Source: Arcicella sp034519515 (lineage in GTDB: Bacteria; Bacteroidota; Bacteroidia; Cytophagales; Spirosomataceae). Taken from it: 64,000 nt of DNA. The stretch lies in the NCBI GenBank assembly GCA_034519515.1, contig JAXHOK010000051.1, positions 1-64,000 of the forward strand, written 5' to 3'. Of this stretch, positions 8,101-23,100 are shown in pieces; position 1 is the stretch's first letter, and every line of letters starts with the position of its first letter. The translations under genes and the position numbers were made by a program. The notes below the pieces were generated by a model. That model saw nothing but the letters and a program-made list of their open reading frames with translations. It searched no databases and was not told where the DNA came from.

Positions 8101-11100
8101 TTGGTGCAATAATTGGTATAGGCAATAAATTACGCAATACGCCTTTTTGCTGAACAAAATCAAAACTTTCTTTAAATTCAAGACCCTCTGGTAAATAATC
8201 TTGGACTTGTACGTTGGTCGCTTCGTCTGGTCCTGCATTGCGAACCGTGAGCGTATAAACCAACTCGTCGCCTAAGTTTGGTTTTGTATTATCAACTGTT
8301 TTACGCAAACTCAAATCGGCTTGTTTTCCGTTAATCATCACGCTTGCTTCATCATCTTCGCCATTATCAGTTCCGTTTCCGTGCGGCGAATCTGGGTCGA
8401 ATTGGTCGGCTTTATTGATTTCTGCTTTATTGATAATGGCACTATTTGACGTTACACGAGCGATAAATTCTACCGTTTGCGATGTTCCTGCGGCAATGGC
8501 TGGAATTTTTGCAATCAAGGTTGAACCATTTGCTTTGAAATCACTCGAACTCACAAAAGTCAAACCTGTTGGTAATATATCTTTTACCTCCACATTGGTT
8601 GCCATTGCTGGCCCAGCGTTGTAAACCGTCATGCCATAAGTAACGGTTTGTCCTTTCAAGGGTGAACGATTCGAGACGTTTTTCTTCAAACTCAAATCCG
8701 CAATTTGTGGCATTATCGCAAAATACCCAGCATCATCCTGACCGTCTGCCGTACCTGTATTTGGTTGAGAATCAGGGTCAAATTGGTCGGCTTTCGTAAT
8801 TTCTGCACGGTTAATAATCGTGTTCACTACTTCTTCGCCACCTACGCCCGTGATTTTTACTTTGAATTTCAGCTTAACGCTGCTTCCAACTTTAATACTA
8901 TCGACGATTTTCGATGTTAATTGTTCGATGTTCGAAATAGTATTTTTAGTAAGATCGTTGCTACTGATAAACTGAATTCCTTTTGGTAAAACGTCGCTCA
9001 CTTGTACGTTCGTGGCAATTCCCGGCCCTGCGTTGCGGACTTCCAATACATACGTGATTGTATCGCCCACATTTGGCGTGGTGGCGTAACCGTCCACTCC
9101 TTTTATCAAACTTAAATCTGCTTGGTCGCCGTTGAGCATTGCACAGGCTTCGTCGTCTTCTCCGTTATCCGTTCCATTTCCAACTTGTGAGTCAATGTCA
9201 GTTTGGTCGGCTTTGAATATTTCAGCACAGTTCATAATCATGCCACTGCTTTTAACTTTGGCAACGAAAATCAAGGTATCTGATTTATTTGGAGCAATTT
9301 TTACAATTTTACGAGAAATCAAAGCTGAACCTGTCATTGTGAAATCGGTACTGGCAACAAATCCTAAACTTGCTGACAACACATCACGAACTACTACGTT
9401 GGTAGCGGTATCTGCCCCTGTGTTTTTCACGATTAATTTGTACGTTACTTGTTCGCCCAAATTAGCGTTTGGCTTATTCACCAATTTTATCAAACTCAAA
9501 TCGACTGACGTTCCGCCAATGCTTACTGAATCTTTGTTATTTTTAAGATTTGGGTCGAATTGGTCAGACTTTGTTATCGATGTTCGATTTTCGACTGTCG
9601 ATGTTTGGGTTAAACTGTTTTGGAGTTTTGTTACTAAGGTCAAAACTTTACTTTCGCCCAATTTAATCGAGTCAATTTTAGCGGTCAGAATTGAACCTGC
9701 TACGCTGAAATCTTTACTATTTACAAACGTCAATCCTTCTGGTAAATAATCTTTTACCTCCACATTGGTTGCACGGTTTGGTCCGTTGTTTTTCACCGTA
9801 ATTGTGTAAGTAAAATTTTCACCTACATTGGGTTCGGTAGGCGTTCCTGTACGGTTTGAAACCGTTTTCTTGATTTCCAAATCAGCCGACTCCCCTCCTA
9901 TTGTTGCCGTTGCTTCGTCATCTTCGCCTTTGCCTGTACCGTTTCCGTATTCAGAATCAGGGTCAAATTGGTCAGCTTTTGAAATTTCAGCTTTGTTAGC
10001 TAACGGCTGTCGGGTATCGGCTGTCGGCAAAATCTTGGCAGTATATACAAATGATTTACTATCTCCTGCATTTAATCTGCTGATTTTCAAACTCAAAGTA
10101 TCATTCGTTTTTGAAATGGTAAAATCATTTAATTTCACAATTGACAACCCTTTCGGCAAATAATCTTTTACCTCAACATTGGTTGCATTGTCGTTACCAT
10201 CGTTGGTTACGGTAATGGCATAAGTTACTTCCGAACCAATCGTTGCGGTTGCATTTGAAACGGTTTTCTTCAAACTCAAATCTGCCGTTGGAACAGTGAT
10301 TGTTGCACGGCTTTGGTCATCTTGACTATCTTCTGTTCCTGTATTTGGTTGAGAATCAGTATCAAATTGGTCAGATTTAGTGATTTCTGCACGGTTCGTT
10401 AAAGTATTATTTGGATTCGATTTACCATAAAAACCCTTCGTAACCATCGCTACCATATTTAAGGTAACAGTTTGATTCACCGCAATTTGAGCAATATTTC
10501 TACTCACATATACTGAATCTGTAACTTTCAAGAAATCAAGTCCAGAAACGAATACTAAACCTTTCGGCAAGTAATCTTTCACCTGCACATTGGTTGCTAC
10601 ACTTGGTCCTAAGTTATTGATTTTGATAGTAAATGTGGTTGTTTTGCCAACGTTTACAAATTGGTCAGCCACAGTTTTCACCAAACTCAAATCGGCTTGT
10701 TCACCCCCAATGATTACTCTTGCGTTATCGTCTTCGCCGTCTTCCGTACCCGAATTTGGTTTAGAGTTCAGGTCAAAAACATCCGATTTAATGATTTCCG
10801 CTTTATTCAAAATCATACCTTCTTTTGTAACACGAGCCACAAAATATAAAGTGTCTGCCGTGTTTGGGGCAACTGTTATGGCTTTGCTCGCCAGGATAAC
10901 GTCATTACTCATGGTAAAGTCGTTACTATTGATAAACTCTAAACCCGATGGCAAAGCGTCCTTCACAACTACGTTCGTTGCAGAATCTGGTCCTGCATTT
11001 TTTACCACTAATTTAAAGGTTACGTTTGTACCAATATTAGTCGTTTTTCTATCTGCCAATTTTTGCAAACTCAAATCTGCCATGCGAGGTTTTACCGTAA

Positions 11101-14100
11101 CATTATCCGTATCATCTTGTCCATCTTTTGTGCCTGTATTCGGTTGAGAATCAGGGTCATATTGGTCAGATTTTGAAATTTCAGCGTAGTTTGTGAAAGT
11201 GGCAGAACCCGTTACACGAGCTTTGAAAATCAATATTTTCGTTGAATCGGCTCCAATTTTGTTGATAGTTCCAAATAAAGTGCTACCCAAATTATCAAAA
11301 TCATCGCTTTCAATAAACTCAATTTCTTTTGGTAATTTATCTTTTACCTCTACATTGGTTGCGGCATCTGACCCTGCGTTATGCACTGATATTGAGTACG
11401 TTATGGTATCACCAACGTTTGGACGAGCATCTGAAACGGTTTTCACTAAACTCAAATCCGCTTGTTCACCATTCACTAAAACACCCGCTTCGTCATCTTC
11501 GCCTTTTCCTGTTCCGTTTCCGTGTTCAGAATCTGGGTCAAATTGGTCGGCTTTCGTAATTTCGGCTTTGTTAATAATGCCGCCTGGCGTTAAGATTTTT
11601 ACCGTAAATGTTACCGAGCGACTCGTTCCAGCATTGATTAATGGAAGCATATTTCGCAAAGTATCACCCGATTTTATCCAACCTCCGCCAGACACATATT
11701 GCAAGCCTTTTGGTAAAATATCCTGCACCTCTACGTTGGTTGCATTGCTCACGCCATCATTCGTAACGGTGATGGTATAATCTATTTCCTCGCCAACTTT
11801 TGGTTTACGATTCGAAACTGTTTTTGTCAAACTTAAATCTGAATATTGGATTTTAATTTCACCTTCATCCGTATCATCCTGACCGTCTCCGTAACCTGTA
11901 TTGGGTTGTGAATCAGGGTCGTACTGGTCTGACTTAATTATTTCGGCAAAGTTTTTCACCGATGAACCACGAGCCATAGACAAGGCAGTAACTCTATTTT
12001 TTACAATTAAAGTTACCGTTGTATTTGGCAAAATTTGTGGAATAATTTTACTCACCAACGTACTATCATTAGACATCGTCCAGTCACTGTTTGCCACAAA
12101 TTGTAAACCTCTCGGCAAATAATCTTGTACCTGTACGTTGGTAGCTGCTGATACACCACTGTTTTTAACTTTGATGATATAAGTAACAATATCACCTATG
12201 TTTGGCGTTGGATTATCCACGTCTTTTTGCAAACTCAAATCGGCAGACTGACCACCCACAATCACCGAAGCCTCATCATCTTCACCATTTTGCAAGCCAT
12301 TGTTTGGCTCAGAATCTGGGTCTAATTGGTCAGATTTTGAGATTTCTGCACGGTTGGTAATCGTTGTTCGAGGTTCGTTATTCGATGTTTGGATTTTAGC
12401 GATAAAACGTAGCGTATCTGCTCTTCCATTATCAATTTTGGCAATGTTTTTACTTAATAAAACACCGTTATTATTACTAAAATCATTACTTGAAACAAAC
12501 TCTAAACCGTCTGGCAAAATATCACGCACTTGGACATTACTTGCGAAGTCGGGGCCATTATTCATTACCACCAATTTATATTCAAACGCTTCTCCGATTT
12601 GTGGCGAAGGATTTGACACCAATTTACGCAAGCTCAAATCTGCTACTCGTACCCGAATATCCGCATGGTCAGTGTCGTCTTCTTCGTTACCCGTTCCGTT
12701 ATTTGGTTGAGAATCAGGGTCTGGCGTGTCAGAATCCGTAATTTCTGCCTTGTTCACAAAATAAACTGGCAATAAATTATTTGAAGATACATTTTCCAAA
12801 ACCGTCTTTTTGACTTTCGCCGAGAAGGTTAATTTCACGGTTGAATCCTTTTTGACGTTGAAAATAGTTGCCGATAATGTTCCTGCGGTATTGGTAAAAT
12901 ATTTACTCGAAATAAATTCTACGCCCGTTGGCAAGTAATCTTTTACGGTAAATTCGCCAACCGCATCAGGACCTGCATTTCTTACCGAAATTGTGTAAGT
13001 AACTGTTTGTAAAGATGTTACAACCGAATCAGAAACCGTTTTGGTTAAACTCAAATCTGCCGAACGTCCAAACGTACTTACTTCCGAACGGTCGTCTTCG
13101 GTATTATTTGTACCATTTCCAACCTTAGAATCTGGGTCGAATTGGTCAGATTTAGAAATTTCAGCCGCATTCATCACATTTCCAGCTTGCGTGATTTTCG
13201 CCACAAATGAAAGTGTGCGAGAAGTTCCGCCCAATAATGATGGAATGGTAGCCATCAATGTTCCGTTGGTATTGGTAAAATCGGTAGCATTTACCAACTC
13301 CAAACCTTGCGGCAATACGTCTTTTACCTCCACATTGGTTGCCGTCGAAGGCCCTGCATTACTTACCGTCAAACGATATGTTACCAATGAACCTTTCGTT
13401 ACCGAAACTGCTCCATCAATGGTTTTCTTCAAACTTAAATCTGCTTGCTGAATATTGATAACGGCATCATCCGTATCATCTTGACCGTCTTCCGTTCCGC
13501 TATTTGGTTGAGAATCAGGGTCATATTGGTCAGCTTTTGTGATTTGAGCTTTGTTTGAAATTGATGTTTGTTGTCCGATGCTCGATGTTGGGCTTAAAAC
13601 TTTTGCAGTGAAAATTAATGTTTTCGTTTCCTTCACCGCAATCGTTGGGAAACTTGAAGACAATACATTTCCAACTTTATCAAAATCTCCTACCGAAACG
13701 AGTTCTAAACCGTTTGGTAAAATATCTTGCACTTCCACATTAGTCGCCACCGAAGGACCAGCATTGGTAACTTTGATGGTATAAGTAACCACATCGCCGA
13801 TGTTTGGATTAGAGTTATCAACGTCTTTACGCAAACTCAAATCCGCTTGCTGACCGTTTAATACAACTCCTCCGTTATCATCTTGCCCGTCTGACGTGCC
13901 TGTATTTGGTTGTGAATCAGGGTCGTAGGTGTCAGATTTAGAAATTTCAGCCTTATTAATTAGCTGCACGGGATTAGAAACCCGTGCTACAAATGCTAAC
14001 GCTACGCTATCGCCATTTGCTATTGTCGGAATGTTTCTGCTTTGTAGATTTCCATCTCCTAATAAACTAAAACTGTCTGAACTTATGAACTCTAAACCTA

Positions 14101-17100
14101 CTGGCATATAATCTTTTACCTGCACATTTTGAGCGGCATCTGGTCCCGAATTTTTCACATAAATTGTGAACGTTACGTTACTTCCAACACTTGGCGTGCG
14201 GTTTGAAACTATTTTGTGTAAACTCAAATCTGCCGCTTTTTGCGTTGAGATTATTACAGAATCACGGTTATTTTTCGTCTCTGGGTCGGCTTGGTCAGCT
14301 TTTACGATGATACCCGTATTTTGGATTGAGCCAGATTTTGTAATCTTCGCAATCATTGTCAAAGTCTGCGTGGTGCCAACCGCCAAACTACCGATTCCTG
14401 CCGTAATTTTTCCGTTGACATTTAAGAAATTTACGCCCGAGACAAACGCCAGACTATTTGATAATGAATCGGTTAGCACAATATTAGTAGCTAAACTTGG
14501 CCCATTATTTTTTACGATAATGGTATAAGTAATATTATCGCCAACGTTGTAAGGCCCTGCTGAAACTAATTTTTTAATCGTTAAATCGGCAGCTTGGGTT
14601 ACAAAACTTACGCCATCCGTATCATCTTCTCCGTTTTCTGTTCCGTTATTTGGCGAAGAATCTGGGTCAAATTGGTCGGCTTTGGTAATCTCAGCTTTGT
14701 TGGTTACTCGTTGTTCGATATTCGATGTTGGGGCTTGGATATTTTTAGCCGTAAATGTTAATGCAACGATTTGCCCAACTTTTACAGTGTCAATATTTCC
14801 TGTTAATGTGCCGTTGTTATTTGCAAAGGAAGTACTGCTCACAAATTGTAAACCTGCTGGCAATACGTCTTTTACCTGTACGTCCGTTGCAACATTTGGC
14901 CCTGCGTTGCTTAATTTGATGGTATAAGTAACGATTTCACCCAAATTTGGACTGGTATTCGAGATTTGTTTTTGCAAACTCAAATCAGCTTGTTGTCCGT
15001 TCAAAATCACTCGTCCAATATCATCTTGACCGTCTTCCGTTCCTGTATTTGGCTGAGAATCAGGGTCAAATTGGTCTGACGAAATAATTTCTGCTTTATT
15101 CACAATTGCACCCGCTTTGGTAACTCTTGCTACAAAACTCAATTTAGCCGTTCCATTTGGTGCAATTGCCGTGATGTAGTTAGAAATTAACGCTCCGCTG
15201 TTGTCGGTAAAATCAATGGGCGAAACCAATTCTATACCAATCGGCAAAATATCTTTTACTCGCACATTGGTTGCGGTGTCAGGTCCAATATTCGTAACTG
15301 TTAGCGTAAACGTTACGGCATCACCCACATTTGCTTCGGCGTTACTTACGGTTTTGGTCAAACTCAAATCGGCAGTTTGCGAACCAATCGTTACTCGGTC
15401 TTGGTCGTCTTCGCCATTTTCCGTTCCATTATTTGGACTTGAATCTGGGTCAAATTGGTCGGCTTTTGTGATTTCCGCTTTGTTTGTAAGCTGCACGGGA
15501 TTGGAAACCCGTGCTACAATGGTCAATTGCTTCGTTTCACCACTGGCAATACTTGGAATTTGAGCTGTTAGAATTGTTCCTTGTTGGATAAAATCAGAAC
15601 TACTTACAAATTCTAAACCTGCTGGTAAATAATCTTTTACCTCAATATTTGTCGCCGTTGAAGGTCCCGCATTGCTTACGGCTATCGTGTAGGTAATGTT
15701 TTCACCTACATTTGGTCGTAAATTGGATACGGTTTTCTTCAAACTTAAATCAATTTGATTGGCTACTACTCGTACCGAATCCGTATCGTCTTCTCCGTTT
15801 TGCGTGCCGTTATTTACTTGTGAGTCAATATCAAATTGGTCAGATTTTGAAATTTGAGCCTTGTTTATTTTCTCGCCCGTTTCCGTAATTCTTGCTACGA
15901 ATGAAACCGATTTAGAACCACCAACTGCAACCGTTCCAACGCTTGCCAAAAGGGTATCTGAATTGAAAACAAAATCCTTAGAACTTACAAAAATGATTCC
16001 CGAAGGCAACACGTCTTTCACCTGTACGTTGGTGGCGAGGTCTGGTCCTGCGTTATTTACAGTGATGGTATAAATTACTTCATCACCCACATTTACCACT
16101 GGTTTATTAACAGTTTTATCTAAACTTAAATCCGCAGTTTGTGGCGTTAAAGTTGCCTTGTCAGTATCATCCTGGCCGTCTTCCGTACCTGAATTTGGTT
16201 TAGAATCTGGGTCAAATTGGTCAGAAGAAGTAATCTGAGCCTTGTTTGTGATGGACACGGGATTGGAAACCCGTGCTACATACGTCAGGCTAACTGTCTG
16301 ATTTACAGCAATATTTGGAATATTTATTGAAAGTGTATCATTTGATTTTACTAAGTCTGATGAGGACACATAAATCAAACCATTTGGTAAAATATCCCTT
16401 ACCGAAACATTGGTTGCTACACTTGGTCCTGCATTGTTAATTTGAAGTGTATAAGTAACAATATCTCCCACATTCGGGCGAGTATTTGATACGATTTTCT
16501 TCAAACTCAAATCGGCTTGCGAACCACTAATTGTTACCGCACCCACATCATCTTGACCGTCTTCTGTACCTGTATTGGGTTGAGAATCTGGGTCATACGT
16601 GTCTGCTTTTACGATTTCAGCTTTGTTGGTAATTCTACCAATTTGCGTAATTCTTGCCTTAAAAGTCAAAACTTCGGGCGTGCCTTTTACAACAATTGGA
16701 AGGTTTTTACTTAATAAAATATTGCCTCCTGAAAGTGTAAAATCAGAACCGCTTACAAATTCCAAACCTGCTGGCAAAATGTCTTTTACCTGTACGTTGG
16801 TCGCAATATCTGCTCCTGCATTATTTACGGTTAAAGTGAAGGTTACGACATCATTAATATTTGCCGAAGGATTATCAACGGTTTTAATCAAACTCAAATC
16901 CGCCGAACGAATTCTTACCGTTGCAGAGTCTTTATCATTGGTCGTAACTAAATCTGGAATTTGTGGATTAATGAGTTGTACCACATTTTTCAGCGTGTTA
17001 CTAAACACAGTAACTTTTGCTTTGTAAGTCAAAATCTGTTCTGCTCCTACCGCCAAATTCTGCACTTGACTCATTAGCGTATTTCCTTGATTTACAAAGT

Positions 17101-20100
17101 TTTGACGCTTACTTACAAATTCTACGCCTGCGGGCAAAATATCTTTCACCGTAACATTGCTTTGGGCATCCGTTCCATTGTTTTTTACTTTGATAGTATA
17201 AGTAATTACATCGCCCACATTGAAGACCGAATCAGAAGCGACTTTCGTAATTGATAAATCGGCAGAACGCCCATAAACTGCTAAACTATCCGTATCATCT
17301 TCGCCATTTTGTGTTCCGTTATTTGGACTTGAATCTAAATCAAATTGGTCGGATTTAGTAATTTCGGCTTTGTTCGTAACAGTCACGGATTGGGCAATCC
17401 GTGCTACATATACAAATTCTTTTGTTGAACCAACAGATAAATTTGCAATTGTACCTGTTAAAATTCCTACATTATTTGTCAAATCGCTTGAAGAAACGAA
17501 AGTTAAACCGTTTGGTAAAATGTCTTTAATTTCAACATTTGTGGCGGTGTTTGGTCCTGTATTGGTAACTTTCAAACGATAAGTTAAAATATCCGCAATG
17601 TTGAAAGTTGCTGCTCCATTTGCAGTAAATGACGTAGCATTATCCACTGATTTCTTGATACTTAAATCCGCAACTTGTGGCGTTACGATGGCATCATCGG
17701 TATCATCCTGACCGTCTTCGGTGCCCGTATTTGGTTGAGAATCTGGGTCAAATTGGTCGGCTTTACTAATTTCTGCTTTGTTTGTGATGCTCACGGATTG
17801 GGCAATCCGTGCTACAAAAGTCAAAACTCTTGGCGTTCCAACTTGTACGGTTAAAGAATTGGTATTTCTCAACGTATCACCCGATTTTGTAAAATCAGTT
17901 GAGTTCAAAAATTCTATACCTGCTGGTAAAATATCTTGTACCTGTACGCCCGTTGCTACATCTGGTCCTGCATTACGCACGGTGATTGAATACGTTACGG
18001 TTTCGCCCACGTTTGGATTCACTTTACTCACCAACTTTTCCAAACTTAAATCCGCTTGTTGTCCACCGATAATTACGCCACCCGTATCATCTTGACCGTC
18101 TTCCGTTCCTGTATTTGGTTGAGAATCAGGGTCGAATGTATCAGATTTTGAAATTTCAGCTTTGTTGATAATGGCTCCATTCGTTAAAACCCGTGTCACA
18201 AAGGTCAATTTTACTGAATCATTTGGAGCAATTTTTTGAATATTATTGCTTGTTAAAGTCGTTAGATTTTGAGAAAAATTCAATGACGAAACATACGACA
18301 ATCCAGTCGGTAAAACATCTTTCACCTGCACATTTCGGGCGGTATCTGGTCCTGCATTTTTTACGGTAATGGTATAAGTAATTTGGTCGTTTACGTTTGG
18401 CAAACGATTACTTACAGCTTTCGTCAAACTCAAATCTGCGGCAGGTTGCGTACTAATTATCTCATTATCAGTATCATCTTCTCCATTTTCTGTTCCGTTA
18501 TTCGGACTTGAATCTGGGTCGAATTGGTCGGCTTTGGTAATTTGTGCCTTGTTGTCAATCGTGCCTGATTGCGTAATTTTTGCTTGATAACTCAACACAA
18601 TATCAGTTCCAATTGCCAAACCCGTAATGTTGGCTTTTAACGTTCCTGCATTATTGACAAACGAGTTACTACTTATAAAACTCAACCCCGCTGGCAAAAT
18701 ATCCGTTACTTCAATATTGGTTGCTAAATCATTTCCTGCATTATTAATTTTGATATTATACGTGATAATATCGCCCACATTATAAAAACCAGCCGAAACG
18801 GTTTTTTGCAAACTCAAATCCGCTTGTTGCGTCTGAATCGTGATTCCATTTTGGTCATCTTGTCCGTCTTTTGTTCCCGTATTTGGCTGTGAATCAGCAT
18901 CATATTGGTCTGATTTTAAAACCTCCGCACGGTTTTCAATTGCTCCTGCTTGTACCACTTTCGCTTGAAAAGTCCAACTTATAGAATTTCCAACGGCAAT
19001 TGAATCTATATTTTTAGAAGTCAATGTGTCGTTTAAATTGGTGAAATCTGCCGATGCTACGAAGTCTAAACCCGTTGGCAAAATGTCTTTTACTTGTACG
19101 TTTGTCGCTTTGTTTGGTCCCGCATTAAACACTTTTACGGTGTAAGTAATAACCTCGCCAACGTTTGGTTTTAAGTTAGAAACTAATTTTTCTAAACTTA
19201 AATCCGCTTGTTGAGCGTTGATTAATACGCCATCGGTATCATTTTCGTTATTCTCCGTTCCGTTATTTGGCGTTGAATTTGGGTCTGCTTGGTCAGATTT
19301 TGTAATTTCTGCTTTGTTCAGAATATCACCCGCCTTCGTAACTTTTGCCGTGAAAGTTAGAGCTACTTCTTGACCGTTCGCAATCAACGGTATATTATTA
19401 GAAGTCAATACATTAACTGAGGTTTGAGTAAAATTTGGTGCGGCAGGCGTTCCTGAGTTTACAAACGTCAATCCATCTGGCAAAATATCTTTCACCTGAA
19501 CGTTAGTCGCATCGTCTAAACCATTATTTTTAATTTTAATCGTGTAAGTAATCGTCTCGCCGACTTGCGGATTTGCCTTACTTACCGTTTTGGTCAAACT
19601 CAAATCTGCCGAACGAGGTTTCACACTCACCGAATCCGTATCATCCTGACCGTCAGCAGTACCCGAATCTGGATTGGAATCTGGGTCAAATTGGTCAGAT
19701 TTACTGATTTCAGCTTTGTTGGTGTAAGAAGTATTATTGGCAGTTTGAGGCAATATTCTTGCTACAAAAGTCAAACTCTTTTTGTCGCCATTGGCAATAT
19801 TTGGAATTTGAGCTGTGAGAATATTTCCTTGGGCAATAAAATCCGAGCTACTCACAAATTGCAAGCCCGTTGGTAAAATATCTTTCACCTCCACATTGGT
19901 TGCCGTTGATGGTCCCGAGTTAGTAACTTCGATGGTATAAGTTACGTTTTCACCCACATTTGGCGAAGTGTTCGAGACTAATTTCTTCAAACTTAAATCC
20001 GCTTGTTGTCCACCGATGGTAACATTATCATTATCATCCTGCCCGTCCGTTGTGCCTGTATTTGGTTGAGAATCAGGGTCAAACTGGTCAGATTTTGTAA

Positions 20101-23100
20101 TTTCTGCTGCATTAATGATGGCTCCTGCTTGCGTAACTTTTGCCACAAATGTTATCGTTCTGTTTGTGCCAGAAGCTAAATTGGCAATCGTAGTTTTGAG
20201 TGTTCCCGCAGGATTTTCTACAAAATTCAACGAACTCACAAATTGTAATCCTACTGGCAAAACATCAGTAATTTCTACGTTTGTTGCAGGGCTTGTTCCT
20301 TCGTTGGTTACGGTAATTGAATAAATAACATTTGAACCCACAATCGGACTCGGATTTGAAACGGTTTTTAATAATTTCAAATCGGCCGTTTGTATCGTCA
20401 ATAAAGCATCATCCGTATCATCCTGACCATCTGCCGTTCCTGTATTTACTTGTGAATCAGGGTCTTGTTGGTCAGCTTTCGAGATTTCGGCTTTGTTATT
20501 AATTGAATATTGGTTGTTAATTGGGGTTAAAACTTTTGCTTTGAATGATACTACTTTTGGCGTTCCAATTTGTACAGTTCCAAGTTGTGCTTTCAAAGTG
20601 TCCCCGTTCGCAACAAAATCTGTGCTACTGACAAATTGTAAACCTGTTGGTAAAATATCCTTCACTTCAACGCCCGTGGCAATCGAAGGTCCTGCATTAT
20701 TTACCGTGATTGAATACGTTACAATATCGCCCACATTTGGTGCGGCAGGCGTTCCTGCGGCAGGCGTTCCTGCTACATTATCAATACTTTTTTGCAAAGA
20801 TAAATCCGCTTGCTGACCGCCAATTGTTACGGCATCGGTATCGTCTTCGTTGTTATCCGTGCCGTTATTTGGCTGAGAATCAGGGTCAAATTGGTCAGAT
20901 TTAATGATTTGTGCTTTATTCGTAATACTTCCAGAAGCTGTTACTTTGGCTTGGAAAGTAAGAGTAACTTCGCTATTTACCGCAATTTGAGCGATATTCG
21001 TTGAGGTTAAAATTCCACCCGAAGCGGACGTAAAGTCAAGCGAATTTATAAAAGTTAAACCCGCTGGCAACACATCACGCACTTGTACATTGGTAGCAGG
21101 GTCTGTTCCCACATTTTTCACGGTAATGGTATAAGTGATTTCGTCGCCCACGTTTGGTTGTTGATTCGAGACAGTTTTTGTCAAACTCAAATCTGCCACT
21201 TGTGGTTTCACAACGGTTGAGTCCGTATCATTCTGACCGTCTTCTGTGCCTGTATTTGGTTGAGAATTAGGGTCAAATTGGTCGGCTTTTGAAACCTCCG
21301 CTTTGTTCACAATCGTCTGATAACCAATTACTTTGACAACAAAAGTCAATACCTTTTTCGCTCCATTAGAAAGCGTTGGAATCTCTGCCAATAGAATTGA
21401 ACCTTGCGATGTAAAATCAGAAGAACTGATGAATTGTAAACCCGCTGGCAACACGTCACGCACCTCAACATTGGTGGCATCACTTGGACCATTATTGTTT
21501 ACCGAAATCGTATAAGTAACGTTATCACCCACATTTGGACGAGCATTATCAACGGTTTTTGTCAATGATAAATCCGATTGTTGTCCACCAATTAATACGC
21601 CTCCTGTATCATCCTGACCATCTTCTGTACCAGTATTTGGTTGAGAATCTGGGTCAAACTGGTCAGATTTTGAAACTTCTGCTTTGTTCAAAATTGCCCC
21701 TGCTTGCGTTACTTTCGCAACAAAAGTTACGCTACGAGTTACGCCCACAGGAATATTAATAATTGTTCCTGTTAGTGTACCGTTATTGTTGGTTAAGTTG
21801 TTGCCGCCAGGCGTTCCTGTCGAAACAAAGTCTAAGCCCGTTGGCAATACGTCTTTTACCTCAACATTGCTGGCAGCATTTGGGCCTTCGTTGGTTACAG
21901 AAATCGTATAAGTAACTGATTCCCCAACGGTTGGATTAATTTTAGAAACCGTTTTTTGCAATCTCAAATCTGATTGTTGAATCGTCAAAATCGCATTATC
22001 CGTATCATCTTGACCGTCTTCTGTACCTGTATTTGGCTGAGAATCAGCATCAACTTGGTCAGTTTTCGAGATTTCTGCCTTGTTGATTATCGTATAATTT
22101 GCTCCCGTTGGCGTTAAAACTTTGGCTTTGAAAGTCAAAATTCTTGGCGTTCCAATGCTCAAAGTCAATGGGGCAGAAGTTATCAGAGTATCACCCGATT
22201 TTACAAAATCTACTGAACTCACAAACTGCAAACCAGCGGGCAAAATATCTCTAACTTCAACGCCAGTTCCCACACTCGGACCCGCATTAAGCACCGTGAT
22301 TGAATAGGTTACCACATCACCCACATTTGGAAGTGGATTATCAACGGTTTTTGTCAATGACAAATCCGCTTGCTGACCGCCAATGGTTACGCCATCGGTA
22401 TCATCTTCGTTATTATTGACACCATTATTTACCTGAGAATCAGTATCGTACTGGTCAGATTTCGTAATTTCTGCCTGATTCGTTATCAATCCAGAAGTTA
22501 AAGGTTTTGCCAAGAAAGTCAAAGCAACCTCACCGCCAGACGTTACAGATGCAATATTGTTAGAAGTCAAAATATTTCCTCCTGTGCTTTGCGTAAAATC
22601 TGTACTACTCACAAAACTTAATCCCACTGGTAACACATCTATTACCTGCACATTAGTCGCATTATTTACCCCTGCATTTTTTACTTTTATCGTGTAAGTT
22701 ATCGTTTCGCCAACGTTTGGATTCACTTTACTTACTGATTTATCCAAACTCAAATCCGCAATTTGGGGTTTCACGCTTACTGAATCTGTATCGTCTTGTC
22801 CGTCTTCTGTGCCTGTATTGGGCTGTGAATTTGGGTCGAATTGGTCACTTTTGCTGATTTCTGCTTTGTTTACAATACTTTGATTTCCCGTTACTTTGGC
22901 TGTAAATGTTAAAACTTTATTGCCAATCGGTAAACTCAAAATCTGACTCGTTAAAGTGCTTCCTGATAATTGAAAATCACTTGAACTTACGAATTGTAAA
23001 CCTGCTGGCAATACGTCTTTTACCTCTACATTCGTTGCCGTACTTGGTCCTGCATTGTTTACGGTTATCGTGTAAATAATGTTATCGCCAACGTTGGGGG

